A stretch of DNA of 64,000 bases from Clusia tigrina (Eukaryota > Arthropoda > Insecta > Diptera > Clusiidae), in contig OV050033.1 of the NCBI GenBank assembly GCA_920105625.2, forward strand, positions 125,053,821-125,117,820, read 5' to 3'. Shown in pieces: positions 47,821 through 61,139 of the stretch. Position numbers and translations under genes: made by a program. Position 1 is the stretch's first letter. Every line of letters starts with the position of its first letter. The notes under the pieces were generated by a model. That model saw only the letters and a program-made list of their open reading frames with translations. It was not told where the DNA came from and did not search any database.

Positions 47821-49200
47821 TCCGTGCATTCCAACAAGTCTTCTTATCGAATTACCCGACCACAAACAAATAAACAAACCAAACGAACGTTACTCAATTA
47901 TTCAATACGACGAAATTGACCCTTCGCCTCGCTCGCATGCAACGTGGACATGCAACACATGCGAGTTCTCGGCCGGAGCAGCGCTCCTGCACTGGAATTA
48001 CGAGTACTAAATTGAATGAAGCGACGCGACTTCACGCTCCGCTGCACGAATGCACTCGAATAGTTTTCGGAATTGAAAATTCGTAAAGATTATTTTGCAC
48101 TGATAACGCTAAAATGCCGCAAATATGCTGGCTGTGTGTGTGTCCAGTGGAGCGGAGTCGAGTGGCGGTCAGCGGTGCTTCGATGATGATGGCTGGCAGT
48201 GGCGGTGGCAGCGCGGCAGTAGTGCTGCTGATGGTGCTAGTGGTGGTGGTGGTAATTGTGCTGAGGGTTGCTTTTCCTACTGACTAACTGACATTTGCGT
48301 GCTAAAGAGTTGCTATTCTTGTGGCTGATTCTAGTGTGGTTGTTGTTGTTGGTGTTGTTAGTGTTGCTGGTGTTGTTGGTATTGCTGTGTTTGTTGTTGC
48401 TTCTGTCCCGGTTGTTGTCTGTGGTCAATTCGCGTTCGTGTATTGAGTATGACCATCATTAATAATATTGAAAACCGTAATTGAGGTTATGTGTCTGCGC
48501 TCTGTGTGAAAGGGGGAAACGTGGAATAACCTCGCAACACGGCTTGAGTCGCAGCCCTGCTAACTCTGGAGTTCTTTAAGAAAATTTCAAGAACCAGGCC
48601 AGCGAGCATGTAAAATGTAAATTAATTTGAAACGTTTTCATTGTAACTCATATTTTTTGTTTCACGTCTCTCGCTCTCTTCCTCTCAGTCTGTGAAGCCT
48701 CACAAAATTAATTCGTTTACATGAGGTCAATGTCATTTTTACATCATTAACGCGATCACCTGTCAAAGGTGTGCGAGCGGCCAAGATCACCGGGCGTATT
48801 GAGTGCAGCTGCAGCAGCGTCGTGGCTATTACCGGCAGCACAAAGTGACCCCAACATAACATTTTCTATTAAGCAATGTTTGAGCAATTGACGCGGGTAG
48901 GCGGAGAACAAAAAACAACACCAACAACACCAACACAACACCGACAACAGATACCAGCGCAGTAGCACGTGCTACTGTGAAGGAGGGCTCAGACGCAGCA
49001 AGACTAGTTTCCTTAAAGAATGATTGTGCGGGTATTCCAGCTGCGCTTATGACTAAGCGCCAAAAGATGATACAGGAGCAGCGTAAAGGATCAAGGTAGA
49101 AGTGAGAGAGAAGAAGGATCTGCCTCAGAAATACTGCAAAATCATGGTGAGTATTGCAATCGAGAGAACAGTGGCAGCATAGTTAGTTGAGACTAAAGTA
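47821..49200. other. Mixed-composition unique block with TTG and GGT runs
   Basis: GGTGGTGGTGGTAATTGTG near 48242 and TTGTTGTTGGTGTTG runs around 48340-48420. The 63-codon minus frame reads as an asparagine/threonine run. No gene. Confidence 0.4.
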
Positions 49201-49211
49201 GAAGACGATTG

Positions 49212-49345
49212 TGTTCAATAAAATATAGTAAAATAGAGTAAAGTAGAGTAGAGTAAAGTAGAGTAGAGTAGAGAAGATTAGAATATAATAGAGTATAATA
49301 TAGTAGAGTATAATATAGTATAATAAAATAGAGGAGGGAGTAGTA
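49212..49345. repeat. 5-bp TAGAG/TAAAG repeat
   Basis: Tandem TAGAGTAAAGTAGAGTAGAG grading into TATAGTATAATA. The minus strand reads as leucine/tyrosine repeats across a 73-codon frame (artefact). Confidence 0.8.
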
Positions 49346-49589
49346 TAGAAATAAAGGAGAGTAGCATAAAATGATGGATTGACACACTACATGGTTTGCT
49401 ATAAAGACCAACATTTATTTGATACGATTACCATCCTCTTTAAAAAGTATTTTTCATCATCACCATCATCGGTTTCCCCAGTATCGGGAATATCATACCA
49501 ATATGGTTGTCTTACATAGTCTGAAGCACAACTTCTTTACTATTTTTTATTTAGTAATTTCTCTCTAACATAAAATTATGTGTTTGAAA

Positions 49590-50025
49590 ATACACTCTTC
49601 CGAATATGTTCTTAAAAATCTTTTCTAAAAAATATGTTTCTCAAAATATATTCTTGAAAATTTGTCCTTCAAAATATGTTCCTCAAAATATATTTCTCAA
49701 AATATGTTCTTCCAAACGAGTTCTTGAAAATTGGTTCTGGAAAGTATGTTTTCAACATATAATATTCAAATATGTTCTTCAAAATAGGTTCCTGAAAATT
49801 ATTACTTTAAGATATGTTTTGAAAGATATGTTATTCAAAATAGGCACTAGAAAATATGTTACTCAAAACCAGCCCTTCCACAAATGTTCTTAAAAAATTG
49901 TTCTAGAAAATATGTTCTTAATATATTCTTGGAATATCTTCTGCTATAAGGGTTCTTGAAAATAGATTCTTAAGAATGGTCCGGGAAAATATGTTACTCA
50001 AAACAAGTCCTTTCCAAAATGATAA
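49590..50025. repeat. 14-bp minisatellite, about 30 copies
   Basis: The unit is AAAATATGTTCCTC with TTCTTG, TTCTCC and GTTATTC variants. Three units equal 14 codons, giving the 95-codon plus frame at 49606-49893 its SKYVPQNIFLKIC periodicity. Annotated as repeat only. Confidence 0.85.
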
Positions 50026-50034
50026 GACATGATT

Positions 50035-50540
50035 TCAACGATTTCAAATAACTGCAATAATTTCTTAGGACTGCAATGATTTCACATGACTTTAATGGTT
50101 TCATATGATTTCATTGACCATATGGATGATATGGTATCAAAGGATTCCCAGCTCCTCAAATGACTATTTTAGCTTCAAATGACTTCCAATGACTGCAATT
50201 ATTTGAAATGCCTGTAATGATTTCTTTCGACTATAATGACTTCATATGACTTCAATAATTTAAACCAACTTCAGTGATGTCAATTGCTTTCAATGACTTA
50301 GATGATGGCATCCCAAGACTCCCGGGTCCTTAAATTACGGTTCTCACTTCACATGGCAAAAATTACTTCACATGACTTCAAATGACTGCAACGATTTCTC
50401 ATGACTGTAATGACTTCTTATGACGTCAATGATTTCAGCTGACTCCATTGATTTCTTAGGACTGCAATGACTTCACATGATTTCAATGATTTCCAATGAC
50501 TGCAACGATATCTGCAATAACTTCATATGGCTGATTTACA
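50035..50540. repeat. 19-bp minisatellite
   Basis: The unit is ACTGCAATGATTTCACATG with T/A changes (ACTTTAATGGTTTCATATG). It is regular at 50050-50130 and more broken after that. It lies directly after the 14-bp array. Confidence 0.75.
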
Positions 50541-50859
50541 GTCAGCTGACACCTGTGTATTTGCAAGCTTCCAAATCACTTGATTTGAATCCCCAAGGAA
50601 TGTCAAATAAGGATGTACAGCTCTGTTAAAAGATGTTCCACCAATACACCTCCTGCTTTTTGTTTTACTGTACCTCCCTTATGCACAGTCAAACGATTTG
50701 ACACCATTGACTGCAGTCGTTCACACTGTGTGACATAAAATGTAAAAGATGGGGCAATGGAATCCCAGTCAAAATGGCAGAAATTTATTATTTGTACTCG
50801 GATTTCTTAGATATGGGAAGGAGAGATTCGTATGGAAGATCAGTTGACTGATGTAGTAC

Positions 50860-50945
50860 TTATAATGGACTTCAATGCCTGAGTCCGTGGAGACCTCCGT
50901 CTTCGGCGGTTCTCCGGCCTAGCCACTTCTATTCCAATCTACCAA
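50860..50945 (+). mobile_element. Retroelement 3'-end-like fragment (dispersed family, copy 3, opposite orientation)
   Basis: Its reverse complement reads GTGGCTAGGCCGGAGAACC, then GCCGAAGACGGAGG and ACTCAGGCATTGAAGTCCAT. It matches copies at 2.15 and 22.98 kb over about 70 bp. It is the only copy in the opposite orientation. The upstream part is missing. Confidence 0.6.
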
Positions 50946-52285
50946 AGGAGCATTGCACCTTTTCATGTACCATCACATTTGCCATTCTTGACATTTTGTC
51001 ACACCACAATATTTCCTGCTTCTTCCTCTACTCTACAAATTTCCACGCTCATCACTCTAAAATCAGCCAACATTAAAACTGAAGTTTGTGGATCATATTC
51101 CGCTGCTGCCGTTGCCAGACTTGCGCCCATTTGTCGGTGCAGTCTTCGTCGTAACTACCCGTACCACTGGCGGCTCTATGTGCTTCCCCAGGCATTGATC
51201 AAATTGTTCAGATAGTCATACGCCAATGACGATCATAACCACTTTTCTCTGTCGCTCAAGTCGCTTAATTTATACTCCTCGTGCAAGTGTGTGACTGTGT
51301 GCGATTGTGTGTGTGCGAGGAGGCACTTCCAGCCAACTGGCAAATGCCTGCGCGGTTATGTGTGTGTGTGACGCTCAACACCGTTGATCTACAACATTCA
51401 ACCGCAGAGGCCAACATGAAAATATGATGAGAACACGGCTTATTAAAATTTTATGGGTTCTTCAGCTTTTCCTTAGGTACTCGCACACTATTTTCATACA
51501 TATTTTTTTCTTCTATTTTTATTTACCATTTTTTTTTTTTTTTTAAATTTTTTACTATTTTTTCGTTTTGTTACTCCGCTGCGAGTTCTTTGTGCATTAA
51601 CAAAAGATAAATAAATTTTAAAAATTGCTTCACTGGCTGTCTCTGGTGCGATCACCTCCACTCTATGGTATGATCAGCAGTGGGACTATGTATCTGGGGT
51701 AATTATTAATAAAGCCTTTATATACCCATACACTTTTATATAATGAATTCATGCTTCGCTTAATTTCAGTCGCCAATTGTCTTTTGCCTGACTATTTCTG
51801 TTGTTGCTGGCGTTGTGTTTTTCTTTGACTGGCATAAATTGAATTTTAGATTAAAGATTTATAGTTAGATTAGGTCACAAAATGGCGGCCATGCTTCCAA
51901 ATAGGTTCAATGGCAGCCGATGTGAACGGAAGCGTTAAGCAATATTTTTCATAATTTTTATGAGCCAAGAGAAGAGGAGAGAAACCCGTGTGAGTCAGTC
52001 AATGATGAACCTTAAATCATTAGGAAAATTTGTTTCGAGAATGATTTGTGAAGAAGAGAAATGGAGTAAATTCGAGAATTGGGGGTGGTTAGCTAATAAA
52101 AGGGCGGTAGGAAAAAATGTTGATGAAAAGCTGATAGCAATTGAACTTCATTTAAAATCAAAACGATTGGAAGAACTGCCTCCAAATTACTCTCAGCAGA
52201 TACTTAACTGCGTTCAGTCAACTTACTCAACTGCTGTGCCATTCAAAACTGACCCAAAGGACTTAAGTAAATACACTCAAGTGAG
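50946..52285. other. No gene recognised; TG repeat, T-run and one unassigned 109-codon frame
   Basis: GTGTGTGTGTG near 51358 and a T homopolymer near 51528-51544. The plus frame 51960-52289 starts at an ATG and has a hydrophilic, lysine/glutamate-rich composition with no low-complexity run. Its domain is unrecognised, and it ends in the first copies of the following repeat. It is the least repeat-like open frame in the window outside the retroelement. Coding is possible but unsupported. Confidence 0.35.
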
Positions 52286-52584
52286 TTAACTGAGTGACTT
52301 CACAGAATTACCTCGACAGGCGTAACTGACTCCATTTATTTCAATCATTCAACTGACTTAAATGCCTGACTCAACTTGTTCAACTCAAAAGTGACTCCAG
52401 TGACTCAACTGATTTCTCTCAACTGACTGCACTCTGCTATCTTCAATCAACTGCTATCACGAGTGTGACTCAAACTGGCTCAATTAATATAGCTGAGTCA
52501 AATTGCTTGACAAATGCCACTGACTTCACTCAACTACCCTACCTGACTCAATTTACTGAACTGACTAGATTGCTATAGCGACTC

Positions 52585-52622
<38 letters not shown>

Positions 52623-53925
52623 GACTCAAGTAACCAAAGTACTTCACTCAACTGCTTTCACCCAACTGGTTGAACCAACTGAAATAACCTACTTAACTCT
52701 ACTTCTTCAAGTGACTCAAAAGATTCAACTAACTTCATTAAACTGACTTCACCTAATTGCAAACTCAACAGATGCTTCTAGCTCAACTTACCAACTCAAT
52801 TGATCGGCATAAAACTACTAAACTACCTCCATTGCCTCCGCTGATTTCACTCAACTGTTCGCTTGAGCCAACATACTGAACTGACTCATATAACTTACCT
52901 AACTCAACTTCCTGAATTATGTCACGTAATTTACTAAACTTAATTGACTAAAATGACTCAATGGACTTCGGAAGTTCGGTACTAAAGTTATGTAATTAAC
53001 ACAAACAACTCACCTGACTCTACTGACTTGCTTATCTAATTAAACTGATGCTACGCAGTTCAATCAAGTAACTTAACTGACTCTGCTGACGTAGCTCACT
53101 CCTTCAACTGAACCATCTAAACTTACTAACCTCACTCAACTCTTTCGAAGCGCGCTCAACTGACGCAACTCACTTCTATTAATGAGCTGACATGACAAAT
53201 TACAAAGTCACTCAAATTCCACAACTAAGCTCACTCAACTGACCTACCTACGTCCACTGATGCAATTAATTATTTTTACTGAACTGACGCAACTCACTCC
53301 TTGGACTAAACTGACTCAACTCACTCAACTCATTCAGCTGTTTCAACTAACCTCGCTCAACTGACTTACCTGACTCCACTGATGCAACTAAATCATTTTA
53401 TTGTGACTACATAAGCAAACTCTACTAGACTAACCTCTCTCAACTGCCTCGAAGCGCACTCAACCCACTTATTTCAATCATCTCATACGACTTGCAAATT
53501 CACTCAAATGCCTCAGCTAAGCAATCTCAATTGCTTTACCTGACTTTACTGAACTGAAGCAACTCACTCCATTAACTGAATTACTGACCTTACTCAACTC
53601 ACTCAACTGAATTACTGAACTTACTCAACTCACTCAACTGTCGCAACTCAACTCGCTCAACTGACTTACTGAATCCCTTTAATAAACTTCTTAAGCTCAG
53701 TCTACTTAACTAAACTCACCCAGTTGCTTGAAGCCCACTCAACTGCTTTCAAGATCACTCAACTGCCTTCAAGCAAAGACAATATACTGTATATTTGCTT
53801 CAAGCTCCCTCCATTTACAGAGCTTATTCAATTTACTAAATTTTCTCAACCGCCTCAATTTAGAAAGACTTAATTGATTCGATTGAACAAACTCCTTGTG
53901 CGGAACTGACTCAACTTACTTCCCT
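52275..53925. repeat. CTCAACTGA-type degenerate repeat, about 1.6 kb
   Basis: Very many diverged copies of CTCAACTGACTCAACTCACT, grading into ACTTACCTGACTCCACTGA phrases. The basic step is 9-10 bp with higher-order clusters of 40-60 bp. A TA microsatellite interrupts it at 52588-52618. There is almost no G on the plus strand in parts, giving strong strand asymmetry. Confidence 0.85.
52588..52618. repeat. (TA)n microsatellite
   Basis: About 15 uninterrupted TA dinucleotides inside the larger array. Confidence 0.9.
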
Positions 53926-54944
53926 GACTGACTGTCATTACTATTGTCATTGAACTTGCACACACTCATACACACATCCACCAACGTATCCACACAGTTG
54001 AAAAGAATTTTAATGCCCATCGCGTGCGGCTGGTGCTGTCGCTCGGTCGCTCGTACTGGCAATTCGCAAATGGGCGAAGTTGAATCGAGTTGAATGGAAG
54101 TTTATTGAAATTTGCAAATTAACGATCGAACGTACACAAAGACGCGCCAACAGGCGGGCAAGGGCAGAAGCGCGCAGGCGAGCGCGTTTGCTTTTAATTG
54201 CGCTGCAGGTGAACTCATTCGTGACAGATTATTGTGTGCGGTTTGTTGTAGTACACGGCAGCGCCGGCGTACGGATTGCAGCACTGTCAGCCGCGTTCTT
54301 CCGCCCAGCAACGCAAACTCGCACTTGCAGACGCGCTCTCCGGCACGTTACGCGTGAGCATAGACAACAAACAGCTCGTAATTATTTTGTGGCCAAATTG
54401 AATTGAATTAAAGTAGCAGGCAAGTGCATTGTGGCTGTGTTTACAGCGGCTGCTGATACCGCTGCCGCCGCCACACTTGAGCGCCTCGCGGGTGTCTCAG
54501 GCGCTTCTTGCCACGTCGCAAGTAGCTCTCTTGGCAGAAGAAAGACAGAAAGAAAGAAATCATTTCCTTACGTGCGACAAAAATGCTGCTCGTCTGCCTG
54601 GCTGGCTGGCTGCTTGGCTGAGTGGTGCCAACACGGTATACCAGCAATAACAACACCACCTATTGTCGCTAACACTGTCAAGTGCAATCATAATTTATTG
54701 TAATTATTTATTATTTTCCTTTAAATTGGTTTAATGACTGTTCGACGCTTGATTTTGAAGTTAATTCACTTTAATTGTTGCGAGTCTTTCGGGTATCAGA
54801 GGCGTCAGTTTCACTTTTTTATTGCTGTACGCTTCTCCATGGCTGCGGATGTGAAGGCAGAGGAGTTGGTGTACTGTAAAATATCGGATATATCAGCAAA
54901 GCCCCATAATATTCCCCAACTATGAAACATGAGTAGCTAAATAG
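53926..54944. other. Mixed-composition unique block
   Basis: GC-rich for this window at 54.1-54.6 kb (GCGCGCCAACAGGCGGGC). Overlapping frames of 60-110 codons on both strands are typical of GC-rich chance. No domain recognised. Possible regulatory block only. Confidence 0.4.
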
Positions 54945-54947
54945 ATA

Positions 54948-55175
54948 GATAGAAGAGAGGTAGGCTGGAGAACAAGCTCTCAGGAATTGATGCCTATTGT
55001 ACTATAAGCCTGGAAATATTTGGGGGAAGGGGGAGACAGAGGATTTTGACAGGGAAGGTACACCTTTTCGAACTTCTTTGATGCCGTTATGTATCTCAGA
55101 AGTCTGTACAGCGATAAGGAATGTACGTTGTCCATTCTCAAATCATCTGACCCTCAAATGCTCCTCCTCATTCTA
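54948..55175 (-). mobile_element. Retroelement 3'-end-like fragment (dispersed family, copy 4)
   Basis: Opens with a TAGATAGATAGA simple repeat and GAGGTAGGCTGGAG, then CTCTCAGGAATTGATGCC and TTGTACTATAAGCC. It matches the 22.96 kb copy for about 200 bp. On minus, a frame of about 50 codons (starting MDNVHSLSLYRLLRYI) stays open to a TGA just before the conserved tail. This resembles a retroelement ORF end followed by a short 3' UTR and simple-repeat tail. Clade unproven. Confidence 0.65.
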
Positions 55176-57125
55176 GCAAAGGCACTCTGTGTATTAAAGT
55201 GACTAAATTAACTCAAGTATTTCACTCAAGTGATTTCACTCATTTACCCCTTGCATGCAGAGTACTCCAGCACCTCTTATGAACCCTACCCAGCACAACA
55301 ACAACGGAAGGAAAGTGTCTAAAAAGAATTTTTAAATTAGATTAGAATTAGATTCAAAAAAATTATTGAAAGTGTTAAAAAAAGAGTCCAAAGCAGGATT
55401 AAATGTGTTTTAAAACTATCAAAATGTTGGTATAGAATCACCGGGGAATCCTTCCATAAATAGCATGAGACACTATTTAATACAATGGAACGCTGCCTTC
55501 ACTGATAAAATCCTTTCAGTCACCGTTCTTTAACGAAGGACACAAATATGCAATTGACCTTTTTATGTTCCCTTTAAATTTTTCCGATTTCTTTCGCCTT
55601 GTTCTGTGCCTTGTCCTTTTAATGTATAATGTTACGTCAGCTCGTTAATTCATGCCCTCGTGCCTATTATCCACATATTAGCCAACTTTCTCTCACACTC
55701 CTTCTCCACGCTGCGCCCTCTCTATTCATATTGTACTCCTCCCTCTTCGCTTTGTAGTCGTAATAAACATCAATTGTCTGCATTCCTTCGAAATATCGGA
55801 ACTTTATCTTTGTTAACCGAGAACACGCTGAATACTCATTCATACCGCCCCGTAGGGAGCTGTCGCCCACACATGTCTCGCATGCTATACAACATTATTT
55901 AAATGTCAAACCTTAAATTTGACATTGCATAATAATGTGATCAAAGAATTTTCGAACAAAATAACGTCTTCATTTTTTCTTCTTCTTTTTCATAGACTTC
56001 CTTGGGAAGAAGCGGCAAGAACTGCCAAGGAAGAAACTGTCAACAGTGTCAACTTAAATGGCGCAAACAAAAAAAAATTGAAAAAAGGAACGAAGTCAAT
56101 GTTAAAGTCAGCGAAGAAGACGGTGAGGCAGCAGTGAAGGAAAGGCAAACCCTTGCCGCCAACTCTTTCTCGGCGGCACAGTTACGCTCCAGAAGCCAAA
56201 CCGCCACCGCCACCGCCAGCGAAGCCACCAGGCCAACGAGCCAACGAGTCATCGAGCCACCGGGCTCGGTTGTGTGAGACTGGCGGCTGAATTTTTGAAA
56301 TTCCATGGGGAGACGCGCAAGGAACTCATAATTTAAGTCACTCTTCTTTCACTTCGCGTACGACGAGCATAACGCAAAAAATGTGCTACAACAAGTTATT
56401 GAAAAGCGACGCAGAAGGCGGGAGGCAGCAAGCAGCAAGCAGCAGGCACTTTGCCCGCGCGGGTGTACGAGTATTGAACACCGAAAGGGTTGCTGGCTGC
56501 ATGTGAGCGCTGGCTGTAAGGAGGTGGCGGCAGCGCCAAGAAAAGGAGTTAAATTGAAAATTTCCAAATATTAGTAGCGCCAGTCACTGGCGGAGTGAGT
56601 GGTGCGGGTGCTGGAGTGTTGCTTAAGCGCCTGTGTTTCTGGGCTGGGTGCCGGGAGTGTGGGTGATTTAGTGTTAAATAAAAAACTTTTAAATTGCCAT
56701 TTGATCGTTTGTTTAGCGACAATAATGGCTGAGGAAGCGCACATTCTGACAATAGGCGGCGTTGACATGTTTATTTGTCCTTCGCTCTACTCTGCGCCTG
56801 GGTGTATGAGAGCGAACTCCAGTGTATAGGTCTGTGTGTCTGTGCTGTAGGTAGCGTGGTGTTCGTTGTTAGCCGGCTAAGAGAATTTGAAAAGTAGGCA
56901 CGAAGCAGGAGCAACGTGTGACAATGACATTGTTCCGCTGACAGTTGCAGTAAATTTATTGAAATGGTGTTTGCGGAATATGCTTTCATCAATACAGACA
57001 GGAGGAGGGGGAATTGATGAATTTATGAGTTAAGGAATGAAACAATGAAAGAATCGTGCCATGTTCGAACAGTTGAGAGTGTTGAAGATGGCACTTAGAT
57101 AAGACAGAAACAGAGAATTCGAAAT
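55176..57125. other. Mixed-composition unique block
   Basis: Unique sequence including AGCAGCAAGCAGCAAGCAGC-like short repeats near 56428. Frames of 60-91 codons cover both strands at 55.9-57.0 kb. The plus frame at 56002-56277 is lysine/arginine- and alanine-rich without a recognised domain. No gene called. Confidence 0.4.
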
Positions 57126-57129
57126 AAAC

Positions 57130-58330
57130 GAACAAAATTGAGGTAGTACCAAGAAGAGCAGAGTTCTATAAAGAACTGGGTATGAAACAAATACAGGATT
57201 AATCCTAGAAGAACGGGGTATCAAACAAATACCAGATTAATCCTAGAAGAACGGAATATGAAACAAATACATGATCCTATATATAAAATAATGTTGGAAC
57301 AAAGATTGGCACTTGTAAGGAAAATATTTCAAAGAGAAAGGCAAAGATGATGGTCCAATATGAAAAATAAGTTGAGACAGGAGTTGGGAAAAGGAAAGTC
57401 TCTTAATGAATTGGATATAAAAAGCAGAACACAGAGAATAAAGTTGAAACAAGAGTCGGAACCGTCCCAAAAAAAACTGAATTTAAGAAAACATAGGATT
57501 GATGGAAGATGTAGCATAAAATCCATCTAATAAATCTATCCTTCTTTCCATCAATCCTGGGTATAACACAAACAGAGGATAATTCGTAGACACAAAGAAT
57601 ATTTATCCAACACTAGAAACAGAACCGTCCTTTAAACCCGTCCTGTGTAAAAAGGAAAAATGGAGTTGATCAAATATGAAAAAGAAGCTGAGACGAGACT
57701 GGGAACTGGATCGTCCTTCAGAAAACCCAGTACGATAAATATAAATAAAAAATAAAGTTGAGACAGGACTAGAAAATAGAATTATCCATAAAAAACTTGG
57801 TATAAAACAAACATAAGATTGGTCGAAGATTTAGAGTACGAATAGATCCAAACTAAAAAGTAATTGCAGAAAGAGTGGCATTGGATTGGTCGAAGTTGTG
57901 ACAGGTGTCGGAATATAATCGTCCTGAAAAGAACTTGGTAGAACATAAGATAAAATTGATCGACGATGTTGAATAAAATTAAAACAATAGTAAGAATGTA
58001 TCCATCCTTTAAATAATTGCTTAAAAGAGTAACATTGGATTGGATGTATGTAGAAGGAAGTTAAAATATAATCATGGTGTCGAAATATAATCGTCCATTA
58101 AAGAGCTGGGTATACAATAATCAAAGGATTGGTCGTAGGTACAAAAGCATACTAAGACGAATCTAGGAATAATAGCGTCCTTTAAAGAACTGTATAGAAG
58201 ATAATCATTTAGGCCCAAGCTGTAGAGCAAAATTGAGTCAAGACTAGGAATAGGATCCACCTTCAGAAAACTGGGTACAAAATCAGCATCGGCTGATAGA
58301 AGAAGATTATTTTAAAGAACTGGATAAAAA
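57130..58330. repeat. Diverged tandem repeat, roughly 50-100 bp period
   Basis: TTAATCCTAGAAGAACGG and GGTATCAAACAAATACCAGA recur about 49 bp apart near 57176-57275. Related phrases (GTTGAGACAGGACTAGGAA, CGTCC-TTAAAGAACTGGGTA, GATTGGTCG) continue with longer spacing to 58.3 kb. Copies are old and indel-rich. Confidence 0.65.
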
Positions 58331-61130
58331 TACAGTCCAACATAAAATAGTGAGAGAATGAAAAATATACCACAGTTCTAAAAGCAACTCAGGTCAGTAG
58401 AATGAAATATACTTATAAATACTTCGGGACACTGCAATCTAAATGGAAATTAAATTTGATGATGGTATAAGAATCAAAGTTTTTTATATAAGGAACTCGA
58501 AACAAGTAGAGAATATTGTAGTTCTGGACCGAATACAACAACGAATGCTTCTCTGAAACGAGGATGAATACCTCACAGAAGTAGTGTCAAGATATAAAAT
58601 AGTCGCAGGAGATAAAAGTTGACCACCAGAAATTCACTAATTAACGTTCCAGATTGTAAATCCAGGTGTTCATTTTGTAACTTGCTTTATGGAGATTCGA
58701 ACCACTGTTTTGAACACAATTAAATAATCTTACAAAATATCTGTATCCAAAATATATTTCTCCTATGCATATCACAAACTTTCAGGCTATTACTGCATTG
58801 AACACCAGGGACACAACAGGTCGAAACAGATCTTAGTGACGCTTCCATCAGAGTTTTGCTCCATTCCTATATCGTGAATTAACTCTCTGACTCTATTGTG
58901 ATTCTTAAAATTTCCCCCGCATTCATTGGATGTTCCTCTCCATTAACTTTTCGAATTTGATTGAACCTGTTGCGTTGTTTGCTTCTGTGAACTGTTTACA
59001 TTTATATCCCAAGTCAATATCCCGACAGAAATTAATCAATGATCCCGAGTTCCCTTGAAGTGACTTTGTCGGCATGCGCCCTATTTGCATTCGAGAGATA
59101 AACCGTAGAGTCGTTTTGTGGTCCAGGCCAAACACTGTGAAGTAATTGCACTACTTTCTTTGAGCACCTGAAAGGAATTGCCGCTGCCCAGGACCGCTTT
59201 ACGAGCATTTCACAAGCAAATAACAAATTTTATAGCACCGAACGCGTAAAATTAATGGGAACAAACACGACCACATGATTCCAAGAAGGTAGCGTAGGGT
59301 CATCATAGAAGACGATTTCCTAAACGAGGAATGATTGACTGTGGTCGGCGAGTGTGGTTCCAAATCTAAAGTTGAAGTTATGTTAAATATTTATTAAATT
59401 TGTTTAAAACTTTTATAAAATGTTGTCAAATATTTTCCTAAATTTATTCCTTCTCTGTGACCATACACAGCTCCTTTGCAAATATGGAGCTGAGCTCAGT
59501 CTGCCAGCGCTGCGGTTATTCATCATTCCAAAAATATACCAGAGCGGCCTTAATCGTTAAAAATGCATTACCATCAATTTTTGATGCATATTTAATGTTA
59601 ACAGCACGTAAAGCGGCCCATAAAAATTGATTTAGAACATTGATAAACCGAACTGAACATGAGCTCTGTCTGCCTGGCGGTCTTCTGGTGTGTGTGTGTT
59701 GGTAGTGGCCTTGTACAGCTTCGAATGGACTCGGTCATTAACAGTCCTCGCGCGGGACTCTTCTCATTGCTTATTGATTTCTGGCCAGTGCGTTCGATTG
59801 GCCTCGGCATCCGTGAGTCTTGTTTGGTCTTTTATGCTCTAATGGCGCATAATTTGTCACCCTTAAGGACAATAAATTTTTCATGACAAGGATGCAAATA
59901 AAAATTAGAGTGCCGCCGTTGAAAGCGAGATTTACGATATTGGCCACCATAAAGGAGAATCTTTTGTGAGTGGACAAAGCAGACGCATTGCAATGAAGAG
60001 AATGTGATGATAAGACCATTACTGGGAGCAGCTAAGCACTGGAAGAAGATGGTGAAAGACTGAAGGTAGTCTAAGGCCGACTATGAAGCGGCTTTTCAGA
60101 AGAAACACTCAAGTGTGTAATGATGGTGTACGAATAAGGCATTACAGGTTGGCAATAAAATAGGTAGCAGTAGATCAGTGAATGAAACCATATATCAAAT
60201 ACTTACTAAACTTATGATTGAAGCTTCGAAATTGATTACAGGAATTTTGGAAGAATATTCAGTTGATATAAGAAGGGCCTATCCAACGGCAGTAACAATG
60301 ATTTTGAAGTCACCCTACAATCAGAGGGATTCCTTTCTTCCCTATTAAGTAACAGAATACCATTCTTTCATTTATAAACAAATATTCTGTTGATTTTGTA
60401 TTCAAAGGTAGTTTTTTCTCTGACGATTATGCTTATTCACTCCGCAATAAGTAAATAGAGGTACACCTGCTCCTCCCTCAAATTTCCTGTAACTTTTCAG
60501 TTACTTCTCTGCTAGAGTGCTTCGAGCCTGAGTAGTTTCCATAAATATCTGTGATGCTTTTGGGCAAATATTTAAAGTCATTTTTTGTGGCTTTTCACAA
60601 ACAACTCCATTGTAAATCTTCAAAAGTATTCGTTTCAATCTTAACAACAAAAAATTAAAAATTGTATCAACAGCAAACAATCTTATCACAAAATATGAGC
60701 ACAGATAAACTACATTGTTATGGCCTCCATAACGGAATGTTGTATGTGAGCACCACTTCCATACAGACATGCGACAATATAATATTGGGAAAAATAATGA
60801 TTTCCTAGAAAATTTAAACACCCAACACAAAAGAACGAAATTAAAGGCAAATAATAATCATGAGTAACAGAATTTTTGTTGCATGAGGAGTGACAGCAAA
60901 GTGAGCAAACAGCACGAAGCTGCAGCAACCAAGATAAGGGTGCGTTCACACTGAGTCAAAACATAGTCAAATAATCATTTTCTAAGCCTGTTTGGTGATG
61001 AGAGCTCAGAAAAAATTGTAGAGAAGCAACTTCCGTGATAGTGTCATGCTTTAGCGAAGACTGATAATGACATTAATTTGAGTAACACAGTGTCAACCAT
61101 GTCACACAATTGAATGACATTTTTAAATGA
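58331..61130. other. No gene recognised
   Basis: 59.4-60.0 kb is mixed-composition unique sequence. Frames of up to 109 codons (60501-60830, minus) have no recognised domain. A GGTTCGAATCTCC match to a tRNA B box near 58686-58698 on minus lacks a T-stem and is not a tRNA. Confidence 0.4.
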
Positions 61131-61139
61131 CACATTTAC

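Noticed and set aside
49606..49893. 95-codon frame with SKYVPQNIF repeats
   Set aside because: Translation of the 14-bp array; three units make 14 codons.
58686..58698. GGTTCGAATCTCC on minus as a tRNA T-loop/B box
   Set aside because: The flanks AGTGG and CTCCA do not pair as a T-stem, and no A box or acceptor stem is visible upstream.
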